From NCBI GenBank assembly GCA_031422915.1, contig JANPEK010000135.1, positions 62,001 to 126,000 on the forward strand: a stretch of 64,000 nucleotides of DNA, given 5' to 3'. Source of the DNA: JANMEX01 sp031422915. GTDB taxonomy: Bacteria > Pseudomonadota > Alphaproteobacteria > Rhizobiales > Rhizobiaceae. The translations under genes were made by a program, and so were the position numbers. Shown here piece by piece: positions 7,862 to 16,471 of this stretch. Position 1 is the stretch's first letter. The number at the start of each line of letters is the position of its first letter. Under the pieces are notes generated by a model. It worked only from the letters and a program-made list of their open reading frames with translations. It had not been told where the DNA came from and made no database searches.

Positions 7862-8474
7862 CATCGGCCCCACCCGTCCACTTCGAGAGCGCCTCGGAAG
7901 CCGCAAGGTCCGGCCGCATCATCTTTCCGTCCGAGCCGGTAACGATTGAGGCGAGGCCCAGAAACACCATTGTGTCATCATCGTTGACCACATCGAACCG
8001 ATCGATCTTGTTGTTGCCGACAAGCGCGAAGCAGGAGGAAGGCACAGTTTCGCCGGGCACCGGATTCAGCACCAGCGTTTTGCACAACACCACTGACGCG
8101 CGCTCATTGTAGATAGCATTCATATAGTCGGCGGCTGCGTCCTTGCAGACCCAATCCTCCCGGCCGCTGTAAATGACCGGATTGCGGGGGCATGATTGGA
8201 GGCCGCGCAGTTCAATCAGATGCTTGCTGAACTGTCTTTGCGTGGCGGACCGGATTTGGACAGCCGTTGTCAAATTCTCAACTGAGCGCTCATGCAATGC
8301 TCCTCTGGCGTCAAAACGCTCAAGGATGAATTGGCGGGAGCCCGGTTTCAGGAACTGCTCCAAGTAAGCTGGCGACGGCTCCGAAAACGCATTCGGCGCC
8401 TCCTGGCTGAGCGCTGTACTTGCAGCGCAGACGGTCAGGAGTGACACATATATACATAGTTTTTTAGATCGCAT
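7851..8474 (-). CDS. Secreted protein of unknown function
   Basis: ATG 8474 begins a signal peptide (LCIYVSLLTVCAASTALSQ); the frame is open further upstream, but that stretch overlaps the control region and looks non-coding. The mature domain has Cys residues (LRGLQSCPRN, WVCKDAAADYM, VVLCKTLVL, SSCFALVGNN) that could form disulfides. No family is recognised. It is divergent from virB1 and overlaps the nuclease-like gene, so the two probably form a minus-strand operon whose products act in the periplasm with the T4SS. Confidence 0.6.
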   Translation of the reverse strand: MRSKKLCIYVSLLTVCAASTALSQEAPNAFSEPSPAYLEQFLKPGSRQFILERFDARGALHERSVENLTTAVQIRSATQRQFSKHLIELRGLQSCPRNPVIYSGREDWVCKDAAADYMNAIYNERASVVLCKTLVLNPVPGETVPSSCFALVGNNKIDRFDVVNDDDTMVFLGLASIVTGSDGKMMRPDLAASEALSKWTGGADDVQ

Positions 8475-8606
8475 TTTGGCCGTCCAAGATGATGGAAACT
8501 TGCTTACTATGTGATAATTTGCCATCTTGCCAGTCTTTTTTGCGCCGGTATCCCGCCATTTCATCAGAGATTTTGAATTTTCAGGATTGACGACTGGCAT
8601 TGTAAA

Positions 8607-8625
8607 AACAATATATACATTAGTT
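8607..8625. promoter_or_regulatory. Shared AT-rich element in the virB1 divergent promoter region, copy 3
   Basis: AACAATATATACATTAGTT lies 26 bases before the virB1 start codon and 132 bases before the divergent secreted-protein gene. Its reverse complement matches the copy at 6143 (ACTAAYKTATATATTGTTTT). The AAC...GTT ends give a loose dyad, fitting an operator that could control both directions. Confidence 0.5.
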
Positions 8626-8651
8626 GATTCTCTCCCGCGAATTGGATTTTC

Positions 8652-9281
8652 ATGCACCGAGCGCTCGGAACATATCTGCTCAGCGCTGTTTTGGCTGGCC
8701 CAATAGCAAGCGTCGCTGCCCATGCGCAGGACGATGCCATTGATCCCGTTATCACTTCGACAGCGAGCTCCTGCGTCGCCGCCGACAGCGCGGAGATCGC
8801 CGGTCTGGTTCGCAAGATCGCCATTGAGGAAGGCTTTGATCCGGATCTCGCGGAGGCGGTCGCCTTAGTCGAAAGCAGTCTTGGGCAACGGCAGGAGTCG
8901 AGCGCCGGCGCGCTTGGCATCATGCAGTTGATGCCGGGAACCGCGGGTGATCTCGGCGTCTCCGACCGCTGCGATCCTGAAGCAAACATTCGCGGTGGCG
9001 TGCGCTATCTCAAAAGCCTCTACGATCAATTCGAGGACCCACTGCTCATGCTCGCCGCCTACAATGCGGGCGCTGGGCAGGTCTACAAGAAGAGTGGCAT
9101 TCCGGAGTTTGATGAGACGGCAAAATATGTCGTCAAAGTCATGAACCGCTGGAAGCTCTCCGCGAAAGTCAAATCCTCAGATCCCCGCGCAATCTCCGCC
9201 GCCGCGCAAGGCGCGCCGCAGCCGGGAATCGCGACAACAGTCTCCCAGTGGAAGGACAATCATGTCATTGAAGTTCAATAA
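8652..9281 (+). CDS. virB1: VirB1-type lytic transglycosylase
   Basis: The 209-residue secreted protein has a signal peptide ending near AHAQ and a soluble lytic transglycosylase domain. The catalytic Glu is residue 74 in AVALVESSLG, followed by GALGIMQLMPGTA and AAYNAGAGQV. VirB1 opens peptidoglycan locally so the secretion channel can be assembled in the periplasm. Its 3' end overlaps the virB2 start by 20 bases, as expected for the first gene of the T4SS operon. Confidence 0.93.
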   Translation: MHRALGTYLLSAVLAGPIASVAAHAQDDAIDPVITSTASSCVAADSAEIAGLVRKIAIEEGFDPDLAEAVALVESSLGQRQESSAGALGIMQLMPGTAGDLGVSDRCDPEANIRGGVRYLKSLYDQFEDPLLMLAAYNAGAGQVYKKSGIPEFDETAKYVVKVMNRWKLSAKVKSSDPRAISAAAQGAPQPGIATTVSQWKDNHVIEVQ

Positions 9282-9564
9282 ATACGCCAAACTCGCAAGT
9301 CTCGCCGCCCTATGCTTAGCTTTGCCCGAGATTGCCCATGCGCAGGATGCTGCACCAGTGGAAGGCGTTCTCGACTGGTTTGTCAGTGTGCTGCAGGGCA
9401 ATCTGGCACGCTCGGTGGCCATTATTGCGGTCTGTTTCCTCGGCTTCATGTTCCTCACCGGCCGCATGATGTGGAACGTGGCATTTTCGATCATTGTCGG
9501 CATTGCCATCATATTCGGTGCCGCAACGCTTGTGGACGCCATGCGCTCGGCTGCCGGGACTTGA
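9262..9564 (+). CDS. virB2: VirB2-type major pilin
   Basis: The 100-residue protein has a long signal sequence ending at AHAQ and two hydrophobic helices (SVAIIAVCFLGFMFLTG and NVAFSIIVGIAIIFGAATLV) separated by a short positively charged loop, the usual layout of VirB2/TrbC pilins. It would form the conjugative pilus. The ATG has an AAGGA ribosome site inside virB1. Confidence 0.92.
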   Translation: MSLKFNKYAKLASLAALCLALPEIAHAQDAAPVEGVLDWFVSVLQGNLARSVAIIAVCFLGFMFLTGRMMWNVAFSIIVGIAIIFGAATLVDAMRSAAGT

Positions 9565-9568
9565 TGGG

Positions 9569-9859
9569 ATGTCAGACGATCAGCCTGCCGTCGAACCCAT
9601 CGCCTTGGCCTTCACACGCCCGCCCATGTTGCTTGGCGTGCGCTACGAGATTTTCGCGCTCAACGGGATGGTGACGGTGATCCTTTTCATCATGACATCG
9701 AACTTCCTGTCAGTGCTGGTGGCGCTGCCGATCCATTTTGTCGCCGCCTATCTCTGCCAGCGCGACCCTTACTTTTTCCACGTCGTGGAAGTGTTCCTCA
9801 AAAGCCGACGGGCGGTCAAGAACGCCCGCTTCTGGGGTGGGCGGAGCTACGCGCCATGA
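9569..9859 (+). CDS. virB3: VirB3-type inner-membrane protein
   Basis: The 96-residue protein fits the VirB3 family: a short N-terminus, then IALAFTRPPMLLGVRYEIFA, two membrane segments around MVTVILFIMTSNFLSVLVAL, and CQRDPYFFHV, a family hallmark. It works with the VirB4 ATPase in pilus assembly. The frame is open from 9494, but ATG 9569, four bases after virB2, is the natural start. The stop overlaps the virB4 start. Confidence 0.92.
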   Translation: MSDDQPAVEPIALAFTRPPMLLGVRYEIFALNGMVTVILFIMTSNFLSVLVALPIHFVAAYLCQRDPYFFHVVEVFLKSRRAVKNARFWGGRSYAP

Positions 9860-12282
9860 ATGCTCCTGTGAACGCATTGTCGCGTGATCTGAAATTCGGC
9901 AAAGAGCGCCAGCGCGAAATGGGCATTGCAGCCCATGTCCCCTATTTGCGCCATGTCGATCCGGAAACACTCGCCACCAAATCCGGTTCATTGATCCAAG
10001 TCATCAAGCTTGGCGGTCTGCCGTTTCAGACCATGGATCAGGCAGAGGTCAATGCGCGGTTCTTCAACCGCAACACCATGATCAAGGCCCTTGGCTCGTC
10101 GCGCTTTGCACTCTATTCGACCATTATCCGCCGGCGGATCGAGCCGCAGATTGACGGAGACTTCGACAATCCCTTTGTTGCCGAGCTCAGCGACCGCTAC
10201 ATGGAATCGCTGCGCGCCAAGAGCATGTATGTGAACGAGCTTTATGTTTCGGTGATCCGCCGCCCGATGACCGGGAAGATCGGTCTTGTCGACAAGATGT
10301 TCGACGCGTTCCGCAAGGTTAACAGCGGCGAGGAATCACGGGCAGAGGCCGTCAAAGACCTGTCGCGCTTTGTCTCGGGCGTCGTCGGTGATCTTGCCTC
10401 CTATGGCGCCGAAGTTCTGACCTGCGTTGACCGGCAGGGCGGCAAATATTCTGAAGTGATCGAGTTCGTCGCAAAGATCCTGTCTGGCGGTGAAGAGATC
10501 GAAATGCCGCTGCCGCGCATGGCCATCTCTGAGGCCATCGGTGTGCGCCGCCCGTTCTTTGGCCGCAGCGCCTTGGAAATCCAAGGCCTCGCCATCGGAA
10601 CCGCAAGGCTTGGCGCCATGTTGTCGATGAAGGAATATCCGCCCTATGCCACGCCCGGCATGTTGGATGGGCTCTTGCGCCTGCCTTACGAGTTCATCGC
10701 CACGCAATCATTTGCCATTGAAGACCGCGAAAGTGTGCGCGAAGCCATTGAGAAGATCGCAAGGCAGGTGGCGGGCTCGGATGAGGCCGGCACGTCGGTT
10801 GAAGATGATGTCGAAGCCGGCCGCGACAAGGCGGCATCCGGCGAGGTGATCTTTGGTAAGCATCACTTTTCGCTCTGCGCGTTCGCCGACAACTTGCTGT
10901 CCCTCAACAAGGCAATCACCGACATTTCATCGGAACTGTCGCGCATGTCGATTGTCACAGTGCGCGAAGACCTCAATATGGAGGCGGCCTTCTGGGCGCA
11001 GCTTCCGGGTAATTTCTCCTACATTGCCCGCTCATCGCTGATTTCCTCGCTTAATTACGCCGGGCTGTTCTCGGCGCATAATTTTCCGTCCGGCAAGACG
11101 AAGAAACTGCATTGGGGAACGCCGATTGCTCTGATGGAGACGACCAGCCAGACGGCATACTATTTCAATTTCCACGTCGATGATGTCGGCAATTTTACGG
11201 TCATGGGACCTACCGGAACGGGCAAAACCGTCGTCCTCTCTTTCCTGATGGCGAATGCGCTCCGGGTCAGTCCGCGGCCGCGCTGCGTGTTCTTTGACAA
11301 GGACAATGGCGGCGAGATTTTTGTGACCGCTCTTGGCGGCCGTTACGAGACCATGTCTCCCGGCACGCCAACCGGCTTCGCGCCGTTGCAATTGGAAGAC
11401 ATTCCCCATAACCGCGCGTTTGCGAAAACTCTCGTCGCTTACATGCTCAAACCCTCGGACGCGGATCTTTCTGCTGAAGAAAACGAAGTCATCGCCAATG
11501 CGGTTGATGATGTGTTTTCAAAAGTCCCACGCCGGGAGCGCGTGCTTGAATGTCTCGACGAGGGCCTGCGCGGACGTCTGAAGGCCGGGGTCGGCGACCT
11601 TCCAGGACGCTTGCGTGAATGGACCGACTGCGACAACAAGGGCTGGCTGTTCAACAATTCCACCGACGAGCTCGACTTCGGCCAAACAATCATCGGCTTT
11701 GACATGACGCAGATCCTTTCCGATCCGCGCACCCGAACGGCGGCGCTTCTCTATGTGTTTCACCGCATCCAGGAAGTTTTGAACGGCGATCCGGCGCTGA
11801 TCTTTCTCGATGAGGGCTGGAAGCTGCTCGATGACCCGGTGTTCACAGCCTACATCAAGGACATGCTGAAGACCATCCGCAAGCAAAACGGAATTATGGG
11901 ATTTGGCACACAATCGGCGGCAGACGTTGTCAACTCCTCGATCGCCAGCACGCTGATCGAACAGACGCAGACCAACATCTTTTTCCCGAACGCCAAAGCC
12001 GATGTCAGCTCCTACCGCGAGTATTTCGGGCTGACAGAAAAAGAGTTCCGCTACATCAAGGAAGCTGACAAGAACTCCCGCACCTTCCTCATCAAGCACG
12101 CCAGCGATTCTATCGTCGCGCGGCTTGATCTCTCCAAAATGCCCGACATCGTCAAAGTCCTTTCCGGCCGCACCGAGACCGTGCGCGAAGCGCGCGCGCT
12201 GCGTCAACGTTACGGCAATGATCCGGCAGACTGGCTGCCCTATTTCTGCGGCTGGAAGCGCGAGGGCAGCGATGCAAAATAG
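9856..12282 (+). CDS. virB4: VirB4-type T4SS ATPase
   Basis: The 808-residue protein has Walker A GPTGTGKT at about residues 451-458 and Walker B ALIFLDEGWKLL near 645. It is followed by TIRKQNGIMGFGTQSAADV, typical of VirB4/TraC/TrbE, and IFFPNAKAD near the C-terminus. It energises pilus assembly and substrate transfer at the inner membrane. The length matches VirB4. The start overlaps virB3 by four bases (ATGA) and the end overlaps the next gene by 11 bases. Confidence 0.96.
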   Translation: MNAPVNALSRDLKFGKERQREMGIAAHVPYLRHVDPETLATKSGSLIQVIKLGGLPFQTMDQAEVNARFFNRNTMIKALGSSRFALYSTIIRRRIEPQIDGDFDNPFVAELSDRYMESLRAKSMYVNELYVSVIRRPMTGKIGLVDKMFDAFRKVNSGEESRAEAVKDLSRFVSGVVGDLASYGAEVLTCVDRQGGKYSEVIEFVAKILSGGEEIEMPLPRMAISEAIGVRRPFFGRSALEIQGLAIGTARLGAMLSMKEYPPYATPGMLDGLLRLPYEFIATQSFAIEDRESVREAIEKIARQVAGSDEAGTSVEDDVEAGRDKAASGEVIFGKHHFSLCAFADNLLSLNKAITDISSELSRMSIVTVREDLNMEAAFWAQLPGNFSYIARSSLISSLNYAGLFSAHNFPSGKTKKLHWGTPIALMETTSQTAYYFNFHVDDVGNFTVMGPTGTGKTVVLSFLMANALRVSPRPRCVFFDKDNGGEIFVTALGGRYETMSPGTPTGFAPLQLEDIPHNRAFAKTLVAYMLKPSDADLSAEENEVIANAVDDVFSKVPRRERVLECLDEGLRGRLKAGVGDLPGRLREWTDCDNKGWLFNNSTDELDFGQTIIGFDMTQILSDPRTRTAALLYVFHRIQEVLNGDPALIFLDEGWKLLDDPVFTAYIKDMLKTIRKQNGIMGFGTQSAADVVNSSIASTLIEQTQTNIFFPNAKADVSSYREYFGLTEKEFRYIKEADKNSRTFLIKHASDSIVARLDLSKMPDIVKVLSGRTETVREARALRQRYGNDPADWLPYFCGWKREGSDAK

Positions 12283-13423
12283 TCTCGGTGTTCTGCTCGC
12301 GCTTTCACTTGTTACTCTCCCCTCACCTTCCCTTGCCGATGTGCCGGTGAGAGACGGAACCAATCTTGTTCCGCGCGTGGCGGACAAGGACCAATCGTCC
12401 GATTCCAAGGCAAAGAAGGCCGACGAGATCGAGGAGCGGCGTTCGGTCAATTGCAACATTTCGCAAAAGGAGCGCAACCGGCGTCTCTATAACCGTTCGC
12501 CCGCCAAAGCGGTTGGGGAAGAGGGCCGCAATGTCGAACTCATCAAGCATTTCGCCAATAAATACCGCGTGCCGACCGGCCTTGCACTGTCGGTCGCCTA
12601 TGCCGAGTCGGGCATTGACACCTGCGCCGGTTCTCCAACCGGCGTTCAGGGCGTCATGCAGCTCACCAAAAGCACCGGCAAGGGGCTTGGTTTCAATCGC
12701 GACATCAACGATCAAAACATCGAAGGCGGCGTCAAATATTTGGGGCTAGGCGTCAAGAAGTGCGGTCAGACGAACTATGCCTGCCTTGCCTCCTGGTATA
12801 ATGGCTCCACACAGGCCGAGCAGCGCGGCTGGGCGGCAAAAGTCGCGCGCAATCACGGCTGGTTTAACGCCTATGCCGGCGGAGGTAATATTCCGGATAT
12901 CACGGCGCCTGTATTCGACACGTCGGTTGACTACGGTTCCACCGCAACAAACGGCGCATTGAATGGCGGCGAAACGGCCGTCAACCGCGCCACCGCTGGC
13001 ATGAATTCGAGCTCTGTTCGGATGCAGGAGATCACCCGGGTTCTGCAAGCGCTGAGCGAAGGCAATGGCTCGTCCATCCGGTATCAGGATGCATGGGACG
13101 AAAACACCAAGGCGCGCGGCGTCAATGTTGAGCTCGCCAATGAGCTGATCCTTTTGCAGACCCTGCTTAATGAGCTTCTTGCGGCCCGCATGAACCTCAA
13201 GAACGCTGAGATCTCGCAGACCGTCAAAGTGGTCGATGCAGACGGTTCGGTTTCACCCTTTTCCTGCGACCCTGTCATTCTGGAACAAATGCAAATTCCG
13301 CAGAACCTTTGGCCGGACTGCGCCCGAACCCAAACAAGCGGCAGCGGCACCTCAGAAACCCTGACACCGCTTTCCGGCGGCGCGGCGAATGCCGTTGAAG
13401 CCATCCAAAATCAAGCCAATTAG
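12272..13423 (+). CDS. Secreted lytic transglycosylase with VirB5-like features
   Basis: The 383-residue protein has a signal peptide ending at SLADVPVRDGTN. An SLT domain follows with catalytic Glu 112 in VAYAESGIDTC, then GVQGVMQLTKSTGKGLGF and CLASWYNGS. The last 150 residues are helical (LANELILLQTLLNELLAAR) and resemble the coiled region of VirB5-type proteins. The mature N-terminus (ADVPVRDGTNL) resembles that of the next protein (ADVPVIDATNL). It is a second T4SS-associated peptidoglycan enzyme besides VirB1, placed where virB5 is expected. Confidence 0.8.
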   Translation: MQNSLGVLLALSLVTLPSPSLADVPVRDGTNLVPRVADKDQSSDSKAKKADEIEERRSVNCNISQKERNRRLYNRSPAKAVGEEGRNVELIKHFANKYRVPTGLALSVAYAESGIDTCAGSPTGVQGVMQLTKSTGKGLGFNRDINDQNIEGGVKYLGLGVKKCGQTNYACLASWYNGSTQAEQRGWAAKVARNHGWFNAYAGGGNIPDITAPVFDTSVDYGSTATNGALNGGETAVNRATAGMNSSSVRMQEITRVLQALSEGNGSSIRYQDAWDENTKARGVNVELANELILLQTLLNELLAARMNLKNAEISQTVKVVDADGSVSPFSCDPVILEQMQIPQNLWPDCARTQTSGSGTSETLTPLSGGAANAVEAIQNQAN

Positions 13424-13433
13424 GAGAACCATA

Positions 13434-14162
13434 ATGTTGCGAAAAATTACCGCGATTGCCCTCAGCGTCATGAGCTCTTCAGCGTTCGCCGATGTGCCCG
13501 TCATCGACGCGACCAACCTTGCTGTTGCCCGCGAAAACGCCGAAAACACCGGCGAGATCATGCGCACCAATGCCGACATATTGGAAAAGTCGAAAGAGAT
13601 ATTGAAGGCGCTGTCGGGCAACCGCGACGGGTCCATGGGGATTGGCAGCGAAGGGCTAGCTGGCGGCATGACGGTTTCCGGCGCGCCCTCTTTTGGGTCG
13701 GTGATGAATGGCGGAACACTTTCATTCGGCAATCTCTCACCGCAGGCTCAGGAAATTGCGGCAATGGTCATCAATGGCCTGCAGCTTGTGAAAACCGTCA
13801 AAGCCATCGTTGAAGGCGAAGACCCGGGCGCAGCAAACAATGCCTACTCAAGCGCGGTCAACACCGCAGCGCTGCTCTCCGCCCTCACCTCCCAAGCCTC
13901 CGCAGGCGTAACCGCACGCGAGCAGTCGTTGCAATCAGCCAGCGGCCAGATTGGCGAGGCGGAAGACGTCAAAGGCTCGGTTGATGCCAACACCAAAATG
14001 CAGCTGGAAACAGCCCGTACCATGAATGAGCTGATCGGCGTTTCGAACGGCGCGGTATCCGCCATGAATCAGGAGATGCAGTTTCGTCTGACACAGCAGT
14101 CTGAGACAGCGAAGATGATGAAATACAAGGTCGTGAACCCTTTCAAGGACGCGGGCAATTGA
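13434..14162 (+). CDS. virB5: VirB5-type minor pilin
   Basis: The 242-residue protein has a signal peptide (IALSVMSSSAFA) and starts its mature part DVPVIDATNLAVARENAEN, the typical VirB5/TrbJ opening. It is then mostly helical with Ala/Ser/Gln-rich segments ending in EMQFRLTQQSETAKMMKYKV. VirB5 caps the pilus and contacts recipient cells. ATG 13434 has a clear AGGAG site 5 bases before it; the longer frame from 13389 does not. The stop overlaps the next start by one base. Confidence 0.85.
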   Translation: MLRKITAIALSVMSSSAFADVPVIDATNLAVARENAENTGEIMRTNADILEKSKEILKALSGNRDGSMGIGSEGLAGGMTVSGAPSFGSVMNGGTLSFGNLSPQAQEIAAMVINGLQLVKTVKAIVEGEDPGAANNAYSSAVNTAALLSALTSQASAGVTAREQSLQSASGQIGEAEDVKGSVDANTKMQLETARTMNELIGVSNGAVSAMNQEMQFRLTQQSETAKMMKYKVVNPFKDAGN

Positions 14163-14326
14163 TGTTCGTGGTTCAAACATCATTCGCCGCGCTGCTTGTT
14201 TTGTTGGCCGGCTGCGCAACGCCCGAAATGAAAGCTCCCTGCGGCCCACTCAATGCCTATGCGGCGGATGATTGCGGTGAAGCCAAGCCGGCAAACACGG
14301 CCTTCGACGCCGCCTTGAAGAGGTAG
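14162..14326 (+). CDS. Small VirB7-like lipoprotein
   Basis: A 54-residue frame starts on the TGATG overlap with virB5. It encodes a lipoprotein signal with lipobox LLAGC (FAALLVLLAGCATPE) and a short mature peptide with two more Cys (APCGPLN, DDCGEAK). Its size, position between virB5 and virB6, and lipobox fit VirB7, which anchors VirB9 in the outer membrane, or an entry-exclusion lipoprotein. Confidence 0.75.
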   Translation: MFVVQTSFAALLVLLAGCATPEMKAPCGPLNAYAADDCGEAKPANTAFDAALKR

Positions 14327-14333
14327 TTCGATA

Positions 14334-15389
14334 GTGGCCAATGCAGTGACAACCGTCATCTCTGACATGCTCAAGACGGTTGATCAAACGAGCGAAGCCT
14401 TTATCGAGACTGCTTATGGCGGCCTCGGGCTTCAGGTTGAATATCTGTTCCGCTCGATGCTCATCCTCTACGTGGTCTGGTGGGGCTATTTGATCCTGGC
14501 GGGGCGCGCCAACGGCAGCCCGATTGAAATCGCCTTCAAGCTGATGCGGGCTTTTTTTATTTACTTCATGGCAACGAACTGGGATGCATTTGCCGCAACG
14601 CTGTTTGTTTTGGCGCAGAAGGTTCCGGACATTATCTCTGACACAATCATCAAGGCAGTAGCCGGAAGCGCGGGGCTTGAAAGCGGTTCAGATGACGTGT
14701 CTGGCGTCGTCCGCATTCTTGATGCTGTATTTGAGGCAGCGCTTAAAATTTGGGAACAGGTCACTTCCGACACGCTGGGCTACATCACCGGTGCCTTTGT
14801 CGGAACAGTCGTGTTCGTGTTTGCGATGTTCTTCATCGGCTTTGCCGTCGCGGCCATTCTCGCGGCCAAATTGATGCTCGCCATCACATTGGCACTCGCG
14901 CCGGTCTTTATCATTCTGGCGCTCTATCAATACACGACACGCTACACCGACGGGTTCCTGACGCTCGTGGCGCAGCTGGTTGTCGGCCAAATCATGATCT
15001 ATTCCTTCCTCGGCCTCTATTACAAAATGATCGCCATGGCGATCTCGGCAACCGAGGGCCAGGCGATCGACAGCAAGCTCGCCTATGTCGCACCCTTCGT
15101 TCTTGTCTGCCTCATCGGCTCGTATGTGTTGAGCCAGATTCAGGTTTTGGCGGGTATAATAACTGGCGGCTCCGGAACAAATTTGGCGGGAGCCTATGGT
15201 GGAATGCGGCGATCTGTGCGCGGAATAAAAGCTGGATCAGAGGCAACCGGCCGCGGTATTGCGAACAGCGCACGAGGCATCATGCGTGGAGCAAATCGCT
15301 TCGACAAAGCGGTCGTGGGCGCACTCGACCGTCGTGACGCTCAGAAGCTGGCGATGCAGCGCGAAGTTACAAAGAACAGCCAAGTTTGA
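14334..15389 (+). CDS. virB6: VirB6-type polytopic inner-membrane protein
   Basis: The 351-residue protein starts at GTG 14334 and has several membrane segments, including MLILYVVWWGYLILAG, VFVFAMFFIGFAVAAILAAK and APVFIILALYQYT. These are typical of VirB6/TrbL, with the conserved Trp/Gly-rich N-terminal helix. The C-terminus is basic and cytoplasmic (GGMRRSVRGIKAGSEATGRG). VirB6 forms part of the inner-membrane channel. Confidence 0.92.
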   Translation: MANAVTTVISDMLKTVDQTSEAFIETAYGGLGLQVEYLFRSMLILYVVWWGYLILAGRANGSPIEIAFKLMRAFFIYFMATNWDAFAATLFVLAQKVPDIISDTIIKAVAGSAGLESGSDDVSGVVRILDAVFEAALKIWEQVTSDTLGYITGAFVGTVVFVFAMFFIGFAVAAILAAKLMLAITLALAPVFIILALYQYTTRYTDGFLTLVAQLVVGQIMIYSFLGLYYKMIAMAISATEGQAIDSKLAYVAPFVLVCLIGSYVLSQIQVLAGIITGGSGTNLAGAYGGMRRSVRGIKAGSEATGRGIANSARGIMRGANRFDKAVVGALDRRDAQKLAMQREVTKNSQV

Positions 15390-15395
15390 AATCAA

Positions 15396-15560
15396 TCAAA
15401 ACGAGCTTCTGGCAAACGATGCGAGGTAGCCAAACAGCTTCGGAAGAAAGGCAATCGCTATAATGAAGAGCCAAAACCACAGCATGCCCGCTCCGCTGTA
15501 GTCCTCCTTCGCGGCCTTTTCCGTGGCTTGCCTCGCGGCCTCAATCTGAGATTCGTTCAT
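15396..15560 (-). CDS. Small antisense membrane protein between virB6 and virB8
   Basis: A 54-residue frame from ATG 15560 (ATEKAAKEDYSGAG, then LWFWLFIIAIAFLPKLFGYL) predicts a charged N-terminus and one strong membrane helix. It is oriented against the operon and sits directly after virB6. The frame is open up to 15617. It could be an entry-exclusion or regulatory membrane peptide; no family is recognised. It divides the T4SS genes into two transcription blocks. Confidence 0.5.
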   Translation of the reverse strand: MNESQIEAARQATEKAAKEDYSGAGMLWFWLFIIAIAFLPKLFGYLASFARSSF

Positions 15561-15624
15561 TCCATTGATCCGCAGTTGGCTCAAGCGCCGCACGTCTGGG
15601 GACGGTAGGCCTAACAATCTGAAA

Positions 15625-15643
15625 GCAATATATACATTAATAT
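15625..15643. promoter_or_regulatory. Shared AT-rich element between T4SS blocks, copy 4
   Basis: GCAATATATACATTAATAT has the same core (CAATATATACATTA) and orientation as the element before virB1 at 8607. It lies 127 bases before virB8 and 65 bases before the antisense small gene, so it probably belongs to the promoter of one or both. The rest of the 209-base gap to virB8 is AT-rich and non-coding. Confidence 0.5.
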
Positions 15644-15769
15644 CTCAACTGCCACAATTTGTTACAAATCCGGCAACTTTCGACGATTTCGCTTGTTTCC
15701 GAAACGATAAAAAATTAACTATAACTTAGTTTTTGTAAAGTTCTCCACACCGAATCAACGAGGGACTCA

Positions 15770-16471
15770 GTGGCTGCTGAAACGGATTATGATTCCTATT
15801 TTAAGGCGGGGGCAACATGGGAAGACGAAATCCATCGCAAGCTGAGACGTTCGCGCTCGCTCGCATGGACCGTCACCGCCGTCTTTGCCGGCATTGCCGG
15901 TGCCTCTCTACTGGCGCTGAATGTCATGTTGCCGCTGAAGCAATTCGAACCCTATGTAATCGCCGTCGACAAGACGACTGGTTTCATTGAGGTTGCCCGC
16001 GCGCTGAAGCCCGGTGCGCTCAGTGAGAACGAGGCGGTCAGCACGGCAAATCTCGTGCGCTATGTCCGCGCCCGCGAAACATATGACCCCCGCGCGCTGA
16101 AGGACAATTACGATCTCGCGCAGCTCTATTCGACCGCCATGGCATCGTCAGAACTGGAGCGGGACTTTGAACCGTCCAACCCGCGCAGCAAAGACAAGGT
16201 GTTAGGTCGCGAAACCAAGGTCGAGGTGACAGTCAAATCGGTTTCGTTTCTGAACAAGACCACTGCCACCGTCCGGCTTCAAACCATCACCAAGCGCCAG
16301 AACACCGCCAAGACCGAAGACTGGGTCTCCGTCATCCGGTTCCGTTACACGACGTCGCCTTTGAAGAACGAATACCGGTTCGACAATCCGCTCGGATTTC
16401 AAGTGACGGACTATCGCCGCGATCAGGAATCGCTGCCGGATGCGCCTGCGGTGCGGGAAGTCAATAAATGA
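15770..16471 (+). CDS. virB8: VirB8-type assembly factor
   Basis: The 233-residue bitopic protein starts at GTG 15770. It has a short cytoplasmic tail, one membrane helix (TVTAVFAGIAGASLLALNVM) and a periplasmic NTF2-like domain ending VIRFRYTTSPLKNEYRFDNPLGFQ, the family signature (NPLGFxV). VirB8 nucleates assembly of the T4SS. It heads the second block of T4SS genes; its stop overlaps virB9 as ATGA. Confidence 0.94.
   Translation: MAAETDYDSYFKAGATWEDEIHRKLRRSRSLAWTVTAVFAGIAGASLLALNVMLPLKQFEPYVIAVDKTTGFIEVARALKPGALSENEAVSTANLVRYVRARETYDPRALKDNYDLAQLYSTAMASSELERDFEPSNPRSKDKVLGRETKVEVTVKSVSFLNKTTATVRLQTITKRQNTAKTEDWVSVIRFRYTTSPLKNEYRFDNPLGFQVTDYRRDQESLPDAPAVREVNK

Noticed and set aside
8443..8460. 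CACATATATACATAG as another copy of the shared AT-rich element
   Set aside because: It lies inside the signal-peptide codons of the secreted protein at 7851-8474 and lacks the AAC/GTT flanks, so chance similarity is more likely.
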